Part shown: piece by piece, positions 1 through 5,439 of the stretch | How the letters are laid out: each line of letters starts with the position of its first letter | Position numbering within the stretch: position 1 is the stretch's first letter | NCBI GenBank assembly: GCA_002358835.1 | Contig: DEPP01000032.1 | Span: 1 to 5,439 of the forward strand | Source of the DNA: Bacteroidales bacterium UBA3389 | GTDB lineage: Bacteria > Bacteroidota > Bacteroidia > Bacteroidales > P3 | Reading direction: 5' to 3' | DNA length: 5,439 nucleotides | The notes under the pieces: generated by a model | Databases searched by the model: none | What the model was told of the DNA's origin: nothing | What the model saw: only the letters and a program-made list of their open reading frames with translations | Program-made: the position numbers and the translations under genes

Positions 1-1078
1 ACATAACTTTAACGCAGGTCCTTGCGTGTTGCCAAAACAAGCAATCGAATCTGCAATCGAAGCAATAAGAAACTTCGACAACACAGGAATAGGTATATTG
101 GAAATCTCTCACCGTACTCCAGGCTGGGAAAGAATAATGGCTGAAACAGAGCAATTATGGAGAGATTTGTTGAAGATCCCTGACAACTACGAAGTATTGT
201 TCTTGGGTGGTGGTGCTTCAACACAATTCTTCCACGTTGCAGCTAACCTTTTGAACACAAAGGCTGCTTACCTTCAAACAGGTGTTTGGGCTAAGAAAGC
301 TGCTAAGGAAGCTAAATTTTACGGCGAAGTAGAAATAGTAGCTTCTTCAGAAGATAAAACATATTCTTACATACCAAAAGGATATACAATACCTACTGAC
401 GTAGATTACTTCCACATCACAACAAACAACACAATCTACGGAACAGAAATAAAATACGATATGGATTGTCCTGTTCCTTTGGTAGCAGATATGTCTTCTG
501 ACATTATGTCTCGTCCGGTTGATGTTTCAAAATATGCTCTTATCTACGGTGGAGCTCAAAAGAACGTTGGTCCTGCAGGTGTTACTTTCGTAATCGTAAG
601 AAAAGACATCTTGGGTAAGGTAGAAAGAAAACTTCAAACAATGGTTGACTACCGCACTCACATAGGAGAAGAAAAGAAAAACAAGTCTATGTTCAACACT
701 CCTCCAGTTTTCCCTATCTTTGTAATGCACGAAACTTTGAAATGGGTAAAAGAAGAAATGGGTGGCGTTGAAGGAATGAACAAAATCAACGTTGAAAAAG
801 CTGAGTTGTTGTACAACGAAATCGACAGAAACAAAATGTTTGTCGGAACTGCAGCTAAAGAAGACCGTTCAATAATGAACGTATGCTTTGTAATGGCTCC
901 TGGTTACGAAGACAAACAAGACGCATTCATGGCTTTTGCTAAAGAAAGAGGAATGGTAGGAATCAAGGGACACCGTTCAGTTGGTGGTTTCCGTGCTTCA
1001 ATCTACAACGCATGTCCTGTTGAATCAGTAAAAGCATTGGTTGCTTGCATGCAAGAGTTCGAAAAATTGAACGCATAA
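1..1078 (+). CDS. serC: Phosphoserine aminotransferase SerC (5' partial)
   Basis: PLP-dependent aminotransferase (EC 2.6.1.52) that converts 3-phosphohydroxypyruvate and glutamate to phosphoserine and 2-oxoglutarate in cytosolic serine synthesis; in many bacteria it also serves pyridoxine synthesis. The frame is open from base 2 and begins HNFNAGPCVLPKQ, the usual SerC N-terminus, so only about 2-4 codons are missing and the GTG at 26 is an internal valine codon, not the start. Visible residues number 358, close to the family length of about 360. Counting from that His: SHR at 36-38 and GGGAST at 69-74 (phosphate and cofactor contacts), Trp96 in TGVW (stacks on the PLP ring), NNT at 152-154, Asp173 in ADMSSD, the Schiff-base lysine Lys187 in GAQKNVGPAG, NT at 232-233, and Arg331 in GGFRASIYNA (substrate carboxylate). 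No key residue is missing. Serine-pathway partner serA follows 178 bp downstream, with a terminator in between. Confidence 0.97.
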   Translation, partial: HNFNAGPCVLPKQAIESAIEAIRNFDNTGIGILEISHRTPGWERIMAETEQLWRDLLKIPDNYEVLFLGGGASTQFFHVAANLLNTKAAYLQTGVWAKKAAKEAKFYGEVEIVASSEDKTYSYIPKGYTIPTDVDYFHITTNNTIYGTEIKYDMDCPVPLVADMSSDIMSRPVDVSKYALIYGGAQKNVGPAGVTFVIVRKDILGKVERKLQTMVDYRTHIGEEKKNKSMFNTPPVFPIFVMHETLKWVKEEMGGVEGMNKINVEKAELLYNEIDRNKMFVGTAAKEDRSIMNVCFVMAPGYEDKQDAFMAFAKERGMVGIKGHRSVGGFRASIYNACPVESVKALVACMQEFEKLNA

Positions 1079-1094
1079 CAACAAAATAAATACG

Positions 1095-1142
1095 ACAGAA
1101 TCGTTAAAGGCGTAAAAAAACGTCTTTTTCGGTTCTGTTTTT
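1095..1142 (+). terminator. Rho-independent terminator after serC
   Basis: The stem pairs 1095-1103 (ACAGAATCG) with 1130-1138 (CGGTTCTGT), with one G-T wobble. After a 2x2 T/T mismatch it continues as a second helix, 1106-1113 with 1120-1127, again with one wobble. The loop is six A's, and a T-run (1138-1142) follows. It starts 17 bp after the serC stop and suggests that serC and serA are not simply one uninterrupted transcript. Confidence 0.8.
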
Positions 1143-1149
1143 CTTTGTA

Positions 1150-1212
1150 AACAAGATAACGAAATCAAGATTTATTAAATTAAAATCAAGATTCGCTGAC
1201 TTGTAACAAAGA
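1150..1212 (+). repeat. 21-bp tandem repeat array, three units, upstream of serA
   Basis: Three contiguous 21-bp units start at 1150, 1171 and 1192. Their last 13 bases read AACGAAATCAAGA, ATTAAAATCAAGA and CTTGTAACAAAGA, matching the consensus ACTGAAATCAAGA seen in the two other arrays of this window; the first 8 bases vary. A weak fourth unit may follow at 1213-1233. The array lies 44 bp before the serA ATG and reads toward it. In its heptad reading frame it has a TAA at 1204-1206, so it is not protein-coding. I find no clear TAnnTTTG promoter in this 178-bp gap. Function unknown. Confidence 0.75.
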
Positions 1213-1256
1213 TTAAAGAAAACGGATTTAGAAATTATCAAAAAATATTTAGAGAT

Positions 1257-2177
1257 ATGACAAAAGTATTAGTAGCAACAGACAAACCTTTCGCAAAGGC
1301 AGCTGTTGACGGAATAAGAAAAATAACAGAAGATGCTGGTTTTGAATTAGCACTTTTAGAAAAATACACAGATGTAAACGATTTCTATGCAGCAGTTGCT
1401 GATGTAGATGCTTTAATCGTACGTTCTGACAAAGTTACAAAAGAAGTTATTGACCACGCTAAGAACTTAAAAATCGTAGTTCGTGCAGGTGCTGGATTTG
1501 ACAACTTAGATCTTGAAGCTTGTACTGCAAAAGGAATCGTTGCAATGAACACTCCTGGCCAAAACTCAAACGCTGTAGCTGAGTTAGCTTTGGGTATGAT
1601 GATTTATATGGCAAGAACTACATTCACTCCTGCAACAGGAAGCGAATTGAAAGGCAAAAAAGTTGGTATTCACGCATACGGAAACGTTGGTCGTTTGGTT
1701 GCTGAAAAAGCAAAAGCAATGGGAATGGAAGTTTGGGCGTTTGACCCATTTGTTCCTGCTGACAAAATGCAAGCAGAAGGCGTTAAACCTGCTGCAACAA
1801 TAGAAGAACTTTATTCTAACTGCGATTACGTTTCTTTACACATTCCTGCAAACGAACAAACAAAGAATTCAATCAACTACGAACTTCTTTCAAGAATGCC
1901 AAAAGGCGCTTGCTTAGTAAACACTGCAAGAAAAGAAGTTATCAACGAAGCTGATATGGCTAAATTGTTAGCAGAACGTGCAGATTTCAAATACGTTACT
2001 GACATAGCAGCAGGAAACAATGATGAATTAGCAGCATTTGCTCCTCGTTATTTTGCAACTCCTAAGAAAATGGGTGCACAAACAGCAGAAGCAAACTTGA
2101 ATGCAGGTTTGGCAGCAGCTAATCAAATCGTTGATTTCATCAAAAACGGAGTAACAAAATTCCAAGTAAACAAATAG
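1257..2177 (+). CDS. serA: D-3-phosphoglycerate dehydrogenase, short form without ACT domain
   Basis: NAD-dependent D-2-hydroxyacid dehydrogenase; the likely reaction is 3-phosphoglycerate to 3-phosphohydroxypyruvate, the first step of serine synthesis and the step before SerC. At 306 residues it has only the substrate- and nucleotide-binding domains; E. coli SerA is 410 residues with a C-terminal ACT domain. Visible motifs: RSDKV 56-60, VRAGAGFDNLD 75-85, the NAD loop AYGNVG at 140-145 (Ala replaces the first glycine of GxGxxG), Asp173 ending the second Rossmann strand, NTAR 222-225 with catalytic Arg225, and TPKKMGAQT 278-286 where the usual TPH(I)GAST motif carries the catalytic His. Lysine (280 or 281) stands at the His position, as in the type IIIK enzymes described in the literature. 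The usual catalytic Glu after DV is not seen at normal spacing. The ATG at 1257 follows an A/T-rich leader without a strong Shine-Dalgarno sequence. The neighbouring serC supports PGDH over another hydroxyacid dehydrogenase. Confidence 0.93.
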   Translation: MTKVLVATDKPFAKAAVDGIRKITEDAGFELALLEKYTDVNDFYAAVADVDALIVRSDKVTKEVIDHAKNLKIVVRAGAGFDNLDLEACTAKGIVAMNTPGQNSNAVAELALGMMIYMARTTFTPATGSELKGKKVGIHAYGNVGRLVAEKAKAMGMEVWAFDPFVPADKMQAEGVKPAATIEELYSNCDYVSLHIPANEQTKNSINYELLSRMPKGACLVNTARKEVINEADMAKLLAERADFKYVTDIAAGNNDELAAFAPRYFATPKKMGAQTAEANLNAGLAAANQIVDFIKNGVTKFQVNK

Positions 2178-2198
2178 GATTCAAAATCCATATATACG

Positions 2199-2235
2199 AA
2201 AAGAGTTGTCAAAAAACTGACAACTCTTTTTTTTT
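2199..2235 (+). terminator. Rho-independent terminator after serA, possibly bidirectional
   Basis: A perfect 13-bp stem pairs 2199-2211 (AAAAGAGTTGTCA) with 2218-2230, with a six-base loop AAAAAC, and a run of nine T's ends at 2235. It lies between the convergent stops of serA (2177) and the DUF4234-like gene (2256). On the - strand the hairpin ends in only four T's, so termination in that direction would be weaker. Confidence 0.9.
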
Positions 2236-2255
2236 GTTTCAAAACAAAGACCTAC

Positions 2256-2870
2256 CTATTCCCCTTTTGAATTGTAATCGGCATTCAACAGATTCATAGC
2301 CTTTATAAGCCTGTAATAATAAACATAAAAGATAAGAGCAGGCACTCCCGTCAAAATATCTTGCAGCGGTTCGCCGATTTGCAACAGCAGACACAAAAGC
2401 CACATCAACAAAGCCGGAGTAAGAGCTACCAAAAGCCACATCCAAAAGGTTTTGCTTCCGAATTCATAACCGAGATTTCTTCTTTTGATTTCGTTTCCTA
2501 TCCTATCGGAAATGCGATGCGTCCAAACCAAAACCACAATTCCGACAACAAAGAGAATAATCAAAGACGCCAAAATCAGAAACATTGCAATTTTAGCCTT
2601 AAAATCAGGATCATAAACATCAGTCTGCAATTGAGTATGGAAATCCTTACCCAAAAACATTCCGACCGCCAACATAAGCAACGCAATTATGGAAGTAAGG
2701 AATATTTTCATATAATCCATCGTATGCTTACCGTCTTTGGCTACGAGATTCACCTCTTTGGAGATGTTAGACATCATTACAGCTTCATAAATGTCAAGAG
2801 TGAGAAACTGCAAAAAGAAATACTTCCAAAAGTTTCTGTTTGTTCTTAATTTTTTTGTACTCATATTCAT
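2256..2870 (-). CDS. DUF4234-like integral membrane protein, function unknown
   Basis: About 204 residues from the ATG at 2870. The N-terminal block LRTNRNFWKYFFLQFLTLDIYEA (in two parts: LRTNRNFWKYFF, LQFLTLDIYEA) matches the pattern of DUF4234 proteins: a basic start, an aromatic helix, and a T-x-x-I-Y turn. The ending MNLLNADYN is also typical of the Bacteroidales versions I know. Hydrophobic helices lie near residues 57-73, 94-116, 142-166 and 175-196; the conserved-looking THRISDRIGNEIKRR loop follows the second. Location is likely the inner membrane. The frame is open to an ATG at 2948 with GAGG a few bases before it, but the extra 26 residues are low-complexity and Lys/Asn-rich and precede the family's usual start, so I prefer 2870 (MNMSTKK) or 2864 (MSTKK). 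No partner gene is evident; it converges on serA. No molecular role can be assigned. Confidence 0.8.
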   Translation of the reverse strand: MNMSTKKLRTNRNFWKYFFLQFLTLDIYEAVMMSNISKEVNLVAKDGKHTMDYMKIFLTSIIALLMLAVGMFLGKDFHTQLQTDVYDPDFKAKIAMFLILASLIILFVVGIVVLVWTHRISDRIGNEIKRRNLGYEFGSKTFWMWLLVALTPALLMWLLCLLLQIGEPLQDILTGVPALIFYVYYYRLIKAMNLLNADYNSKGE

Positions 2871-3087
2871 TTGTTTTTTTTGTTTTTGAAATCTGCCCGG
2901 AAGATTCCGATTATTTTTTCTTATTTTCAAATCAATAAAAAAAAGCATTCACTACCTCATTTCTGGCTAATCTTTTGATATTTTCGAGATTCCACATTAC
3001 CAAATAATAAATGAAACACTTTTTATCTACAACAATTTACTTAACCAAATGTTTTGTTGATGTTTTTTCCCCTCTACTTTCCCATTT
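2871..3087. other. A/T-rich intergenic stretch without recognised gene
   Basis: This is the leader side of the DUF4234-like gene. It contains the alternative start at 2948 but no other credible ORF, no RNA gene and no clear TAnnTTTG box on the - strand. The 21-bp repeat array takes up the rest of the gap, from 3088 to the barrel gene stop. Confidence 0.5.
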
Positions 3088-3192
3088 ATCTGTTTTTACT
3101 CAAACGAATCTTGATTTCAGAAAAATGATTCTTTGTTTCGTTTGAACGAAATCAAGAAACAATTTTCTGTTTCTTCGTTTTATTTAACTGCT
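3088..3192 (-). repeat. 21-bp repeat array with one inverted unit, directly after the barrel gene stop
   Basis: Five 21-bp units in one register start (on +) at 3088, 3109, 3130, 3151 and 3172. Read on the - strand, the last 13 bases of three of them are AATAAAACGAAGA, AACGAAACAAAGA and TCTGAAATCAAGA; the 3088 unit is degenerate. The unit at 3151-3171 is inverted: the + strand at 3145-3157 reads AACGAAATCAAGA, identical to 1158-1170, and 3154-3169 (AAGAAACAATTTTCTG) is identical to the - strand at 4127-4112. The array begins at the last base of the barrel gene's TAA. Confidence 0.7.
3127..3160 (-). terminator. Candidate hairpin terminator made by inverted repeat units
   Basis: A near-palindrome is centred on 3143-3144. 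The core TTTCGTT (3136-3142) pairs perfectly with AACGAAA (3145-3151), and the arms extend outward to 3127 and 3160 with a wobble and two mismatches. Read on the - strand, a run of five T's (3125-3121) follows. It sits 32 bp after the stop of the - strand barrel gene, where a terminator is expected. The two-base centre would have to open into a larger loop, and the stem is A/T-rich, so this is tentative. Confidence 0.4.
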
Positions 3193-3992
3193 TATTTACT
3201 TTTAGAACAACATTTCTTTGGTGAATAAGTCAAAGACAAACCTACATAATTCCCTGTCAAATAATGAACACCACTGAATTCAGAATTACCTAATTTGAAA
3301 TAATACCTCCCTGAACTCAAATATGGAATACTTATATTTCCAACAACATTGAGTCCGAACAAACCAATCGAAGAATTATGAGAAACCCCGGCACCTAACA
3401 CCAAACTCGGATAAAGACAGAAATTATTCTCGTTGTTATATACTTGAAAAACAAAATAATCATCTGCTTGCCCAACTGAATAATTCAGATCTAAACTATA
3501 ACAACTATAATAGCTGTTCAACTTAACTCCTACCTTCAAATTGTAGAACCATTTCTCTTGTGCATCGATTCTGTTTTGATATTGAGCCATAAAAGACAAG
3601 TACGGACTATATGAATTTGTATATTCGATGGATTTATCTAAGAGATAAAAAAGTTCAGCCCCCTTTTCAGAATGTTCAATCGACAAAAGCGGTTTCAGAT
3701 CCAAACCTGCAGAAAATATAAATGAATATTTGTTTGCGTGATTGAAAGCATAGTTAACACCGATTCCTCCTAAAAAAGCATTCTTTGCATCAGGTTTATA
3801 AGCTATATCTTTACGATCTACCACATTAGACCAAGGAGTCTCAAAAACACTCTTCTGATAAGCTGTACCTTCTATGCTTACGCTCCATGGAGAAACAGAT
3901 TTCAACGAAGAGAATTCATTGTTATTTTGTGCATTCAAACACATTACCGAAATAATGCAAGCAATTAAAGTCGCAATCTTTTTTCTATTCAT
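3192..3992 (-). CDS. Secreted, probable outer-membrane beta-barrel protein, function unknown
   Basis: 266 residues. The start MNRKKIATLIACIISVMCLNAQ is a Sec signal peptide: a basic n-region, a hydrophobic core, and likely signal peptidase I cleavage after LNA (about residue 21). Cys18 lacks a lipobox around it (SVMC), so a lipoprotein is unlikely. The mature part alternates short polar/aromatic strands with Gly/Asn turns, for example YSFIFSAGLDLKP, WFYNLKVGVKLNSYY, LYPSLVLGAGVS, IGLFGLNVVGNISIPYL and YVGLSLTYSP, the pattern of a small outer-membrane barrel. The C-terminal strand is followed by an unusual basic tail with two adjacent cysteines (KKCCSKSK). There is no type IX secretion C-terminal domain. 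I do not recognise the specific family. The gene appears to be a single unit: it has its own predicted promoter about 190 bp upstream and a 21-bp repeat array on each side. The ATG at 3992 is the only start giving an intact signal peptide. Confidence 0.75.
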   Translation of the reverse strand: MNRKKIATLIACIISVMCLNAQNNNEFSSLKSVSPWSVSIEGTAYQKSVFETPWSNVVDRKDIAYKPDAKNAFLGGIGVNYAFNHANKYSFIFSAGLDLKPLLSIEHSEKGAELFYLLDKSIEYTNSYSPYLSFMAQYQNRIDAQEKWFYNLKVGVKLNSYYSCYSLDLNYSVGQADDYFVFQVYNNENNFCLYPSLVLGAGVSHNSSIGLFGLNVVGNISIPYLSSGRYYFKLGNSEFSGVHYLTGNYVGLSLTYSPKKCCSKSK

Positions 3993-4060
3993 AGCTGTTT
4001 AGTATTTATTAAAATTGTTTTTTACTTCTTGTCATAATCTCATTTTTATCCCAAACAATC

Positions 4061-4165
4061 TCTTCGTTTTAGTGAAATAGTTCTTGATTTCAGTAAAACG
4101 AATCTTTGTTTCAGAAAATTGTTTCTTGGTTTTAATTTACTGATTCTTGATTTCAGTAATACTCT
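4061..4165 (-). repeat. 21-bp tandem repeat array, five units, in the leader of the barrel gene
   Basis: Five exact-length 21-bp units occupy 4061-4081, 4082-4102, 4103-4123, 4124-4144 and 4145-4165. Read on the - strand, each has 8 variable bases followed by ACTAAAACGAAGA, ACTGAAATCAAGA, TCTGAAACAAAGA, ATTAAAACCAAGA and ACTGAAATCAAGA. TCTTGATTTCAG (+ strand) is identical at 4082, 4145 and 3109. The array lies between the predicted promoter (4181-4213) and the ATG at 3992, so it would be transcribed in the 5' leader. Because 21 is a multiple of three, one frame reads as heptads with an LK-x-R core, but the other two arrays have stops in that frame. Confidence 0.85.
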
Positions 4166-4180
4166 TTCTTCATTCCGTTG

Positions 4181-4213
4181 CAAAGTTACAAAAATAAATG
4201 AATCAAATCTCAA
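4181..4213 (-). promoter_or_regulatory. Bacteroidota-type promoter for the barrel gene
   Basis: On the - strand TAACTTTG (4188-4181) fits the TAnnTTTG -7 consensus of Bacteroidota exactly, in the common context TTTTTGTAACTTTGCAA. A TTG at 4213-4211, 22 bp upstream, can serve as the -33 element. Transcription would start near 4175, giving a leader of about 180 nt that contains the 21-bp repeat array. Confidence 0.75.
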
Positions 4214-4222
4214 TATCGCTAT

Positions 4223-4266
4223 AAAAAAAAACAATAACCAATATTTTACTATCAGGTTATTGTTTT
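4223..4266 (-). terminator. Rho-independent terminator after dnaJ
   Basis: On the - strand a perfect 12-bp stem pairs AAAACAATAACC (4266-4255) with GGTTATTGTTTT (4239-4228) around a 15-base loop, and the T-run reaches 4223. It starts 26 bp after the dnaJ stop. The T-run ends only 10 bp before the -33 element of the next promoter, so the two transcription units are tightly packed. Confidence 0.85.
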
Positions 4267-4291
4267 ATCGTTTAATATATCGCTCTTTCAA

Positions 4292-5439
4292 TTAGCTGAA
4301 CATATCTTTCATTTTCTCGAAGAAGCTTTTCTCTTTCGCATTCGGCTTTGGTTGAAATTCGGAATATTTATCCAATTCGTCCAAAAGTTTCTTTTGTTCT
4401 TTGGTATAACTCTTTGGAACCCAGACATCGACTCTCACCAACAAGTCTCCCCTGCCGTAAGAGTTCACTTCAGGCAAACCTTTTCCTCTCAAACGATAGA
4501 CTTTTCCGCTTTGCATTCCCTGTTCCACCTTAAACTTAACCTTACCGTCCAATGTAGGAACTTCAATCGTCGTTCCCTGAACTGCTTGTGAGAATGTGAT
4601 GTAGGTTTGCATGCAAAGGTTGTTGCCATCTCTTTCAAACACATCGTGCTTTACTTCTTCTATAACAACAATCAAGTCTCCGTTGATTCCGTTTCTTGCT
4701 CCTGCATTTCCTTTTCCTTGCATCGAAACTTGCATTCCGTCAGAAACACCTGCCGGAATCTTGATTTCGACAACTTCTTCCTTCTGAACGATTCCCTCTC
4801 CTCTGCAATCAGGACACTTATCCTTTATCACTGTTCCTTCACCTTGGCAATACGGACAAGTTGTTTGTGTTTGCATATTTCCCAATATGGTTCTTTGCAC
4901 TTGAATCACAACTCCGCTTCCGCCACAGTTAGGACAAGTAGTTTTTTCTGAGCCTGCCTTTGCACCGCTTCCGTGACAAGTGTCGCAAGGTACGTATTTC
5001 TTGACCTTGATTTTCTTTTCCACTCCCGTGTTTATTTCTTCCAAGGTCATCTTTACCCTAATACGCAAATTGCCTCCGCGATTGACTCTTCTGCCTCCGC
5101 GAGAACGTCCTCCGCCAAAGCCTCCGAATCCTCCGAAACCTCCGAATATATCTCCGAACATTGAGAATATGTCATCCATATTCATTCCGCCGCCACCAAA
5201 GCCTGCTTGTCCATCGACACCTGCGTGTCCGAATTGATCGTATCTTGCTCTCTTATCTTTGTCTCTTAGAACGTCGTAAGCTTCTGCTGCTTCCTTGAAT
5301 TTCTCTTCAGCTTCCTTATCTCCCGGATTTTTGTCAGGGTGATATTTTATTGCCAATTTTCTATATGCTTTTTTGATTTCTTCAGGTGTTGACTCCTTTG
5401 TCACACCCAAGACCTCATAATAATCTCTTTTTTCTGCCA
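4292..5439 (-). CDS. dnaJ: Molecular chaperone DnaJ (Hsp40), lacking one base of the start codon
   Basis: Co-chaperone that binds unfolded protein and stimulates the ATPase of DnaK in the cytosol. The window edge shows TG GCA GAA AAA AGA GAT TAT TAT on the - strand, so the protein is MAEKRDYYEVLGV and onward, 382 residues, with only the A of ATG missing. Domains by residue: J-domain about 1-70 with the DnaK-contacting HPD at 34-36; Gly/Phe-rich linker about 79-120, with MDDIF and the tandem GGF repeat (GGFGGFGGFGGG); the zinc-binding domain with all four CxxCxGxG motifs, CDTCHGSG 152-159, CPNCGGSG 169-176, CPYCQGEG 195-202 and CPDCRGEG 209-216; then the C-terminal peptide-binding domain to 382. 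It is full-length class I DnaJ with no missing residue. The partner grpE often lies just upstream in Bacteroidota, but that side is outside the window. A clear terminator follows. Confidence 0.98.
   Translation of the reverse strand, partial: AEKRDYYEVLGVTKESTPEEIKKAYRKLAIKYHPDKNPGDKEAEEKFKEAAEAYDVLRDKDKRARYDQFGHAGVDGQAGFGGGGMNMDDIFSMFGDIFGGFGGFGGFGGGRSRGGRRVNRGGNLRIRVKMTLEEINTGVEKKIKVKKYVPCDTCHGSGAKAGSEKTTCPNCGGSGVVIQVQRTILGNMQTQTTCPYCQGEGTVIKDKCPDCRGEGIVQKEEVVEIKIPAGVSDGMQVSMQGKGNAGARNGINGDLIVVIEEVKHDVFERDGNNLCMQTYITFSQAVQGTTIEVPTLDGKVKFKVEQGMQSGKVYRLRGKGLPEVNSYGRGDLLVRVDVWVPKSYTKEQKKLLDELDKYSEFQPKPNAKEKSFFEKMKDMFS

Noticed and set aside
26..28. GTG as start of serC
   Set aside because: The frame continues upstream to base 2 with HNFNAGPC, the conserved SerC N-terminus, so this GTG is an internal valine codon.
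1140..1147. TTTTCTTTG as a -7 promoter box for serA
   Set aside because: It has TTTG but lacks the TA at the start of TAnnTTTG, and it overlaps the T-run of the serC terminator.
2361..2849. Open frame of 162 codons on the + strand
   Set aside because: It is fully antisense to the DUF4234-like gene, whose hydrophobic helices and family motifs are clear. The + product is a Gln/Asn/Lys-rich string without domain features.
4061..4165. Possible CRISPR array
   Set aside because: The period is only 21 bp, with a conserved part of about 13 bases and 8 variable bases. This is too short for repeats and spacers, and no cas genes are present.
4046..4234. Open frame of 62 codons on the - strand with heptad peptides of the form xxxLKxR (LLKSR, KLKPR, FLKQR, LLKSR, SLKRR)
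   Set aside because: It is the translation of the 21-bp repeat array; any repeat of 21 bp gives a heptad peptide. Its ATG lies upstream of the predicted promoter, and the other two arrays have stops in the equivalent frame (for example TAA at 1204-1206), so coding is not the conserved property.
4980..5237. Proline-rich open frame on the + strand
   Set aside because: It is a shadow of the Gly/Phe-rich linker codons of dnaJ on the opposite strand.

Overview
This window looks like an ordinary chromosomal segment of a low-GC member of the Bacteroidota, probably Bacteroidales. Three things suggest this. A TAnnTTTG-type -7 promoter box lies before one gene. Start codons are preceded by A/T-rich leaders and mostly lack a Shine-Dalgarno sequence. 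The SerC, SerA and DUF4234-like proteins have features I associate with Bacteroidales versions of these families. No taxon was determined by any search.

Layout. On the + strand, positions 1-1078 hold serC (phosphoserine aminotransferase, missing only its first few codons), then a strong terminator, then serA at 1257-2177 (a short phosphoglycerate dehydrogenase without regulatory domains), then a second strong terminator. On the - strand, converging on serA, lie a DUF4234-like four-helix membrane protein (2256-2870), a secreted, probably beta-barrel outer-membrane protein of unknown function (3192-3992), and dnaJ (4292-5439, missing only the first base of its start codon). SerA and SerC catalyse the first two steps of serine synthesis from 3-phosphoglycerate. 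The terminator between them suggests that serA also has its own transcription start. The other genes show no functional link to these two.

The signal that gene annotation does not explain is a family of strict 21-bp repeats in three separate intergenic regions: 1150-1212 (before serA), 3088-3192 (directly after the barrel gene) and 4061-4165 (in the predicted 5' leader of the same barrel gene). Units diverge in sequence but keep a length of exactly 21 bp, close to two helical turns. The conserved half reads ACTGAAATCAAGA. In the two leader copies it points toward the downstream gene. In the copy after the barrel gene one unit is inverted, which creates a near-palindrome that could act as a terminator. 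The arrays flank the barrel gene on both sides. Their function is unknown, and this is the most interesting item in the window.
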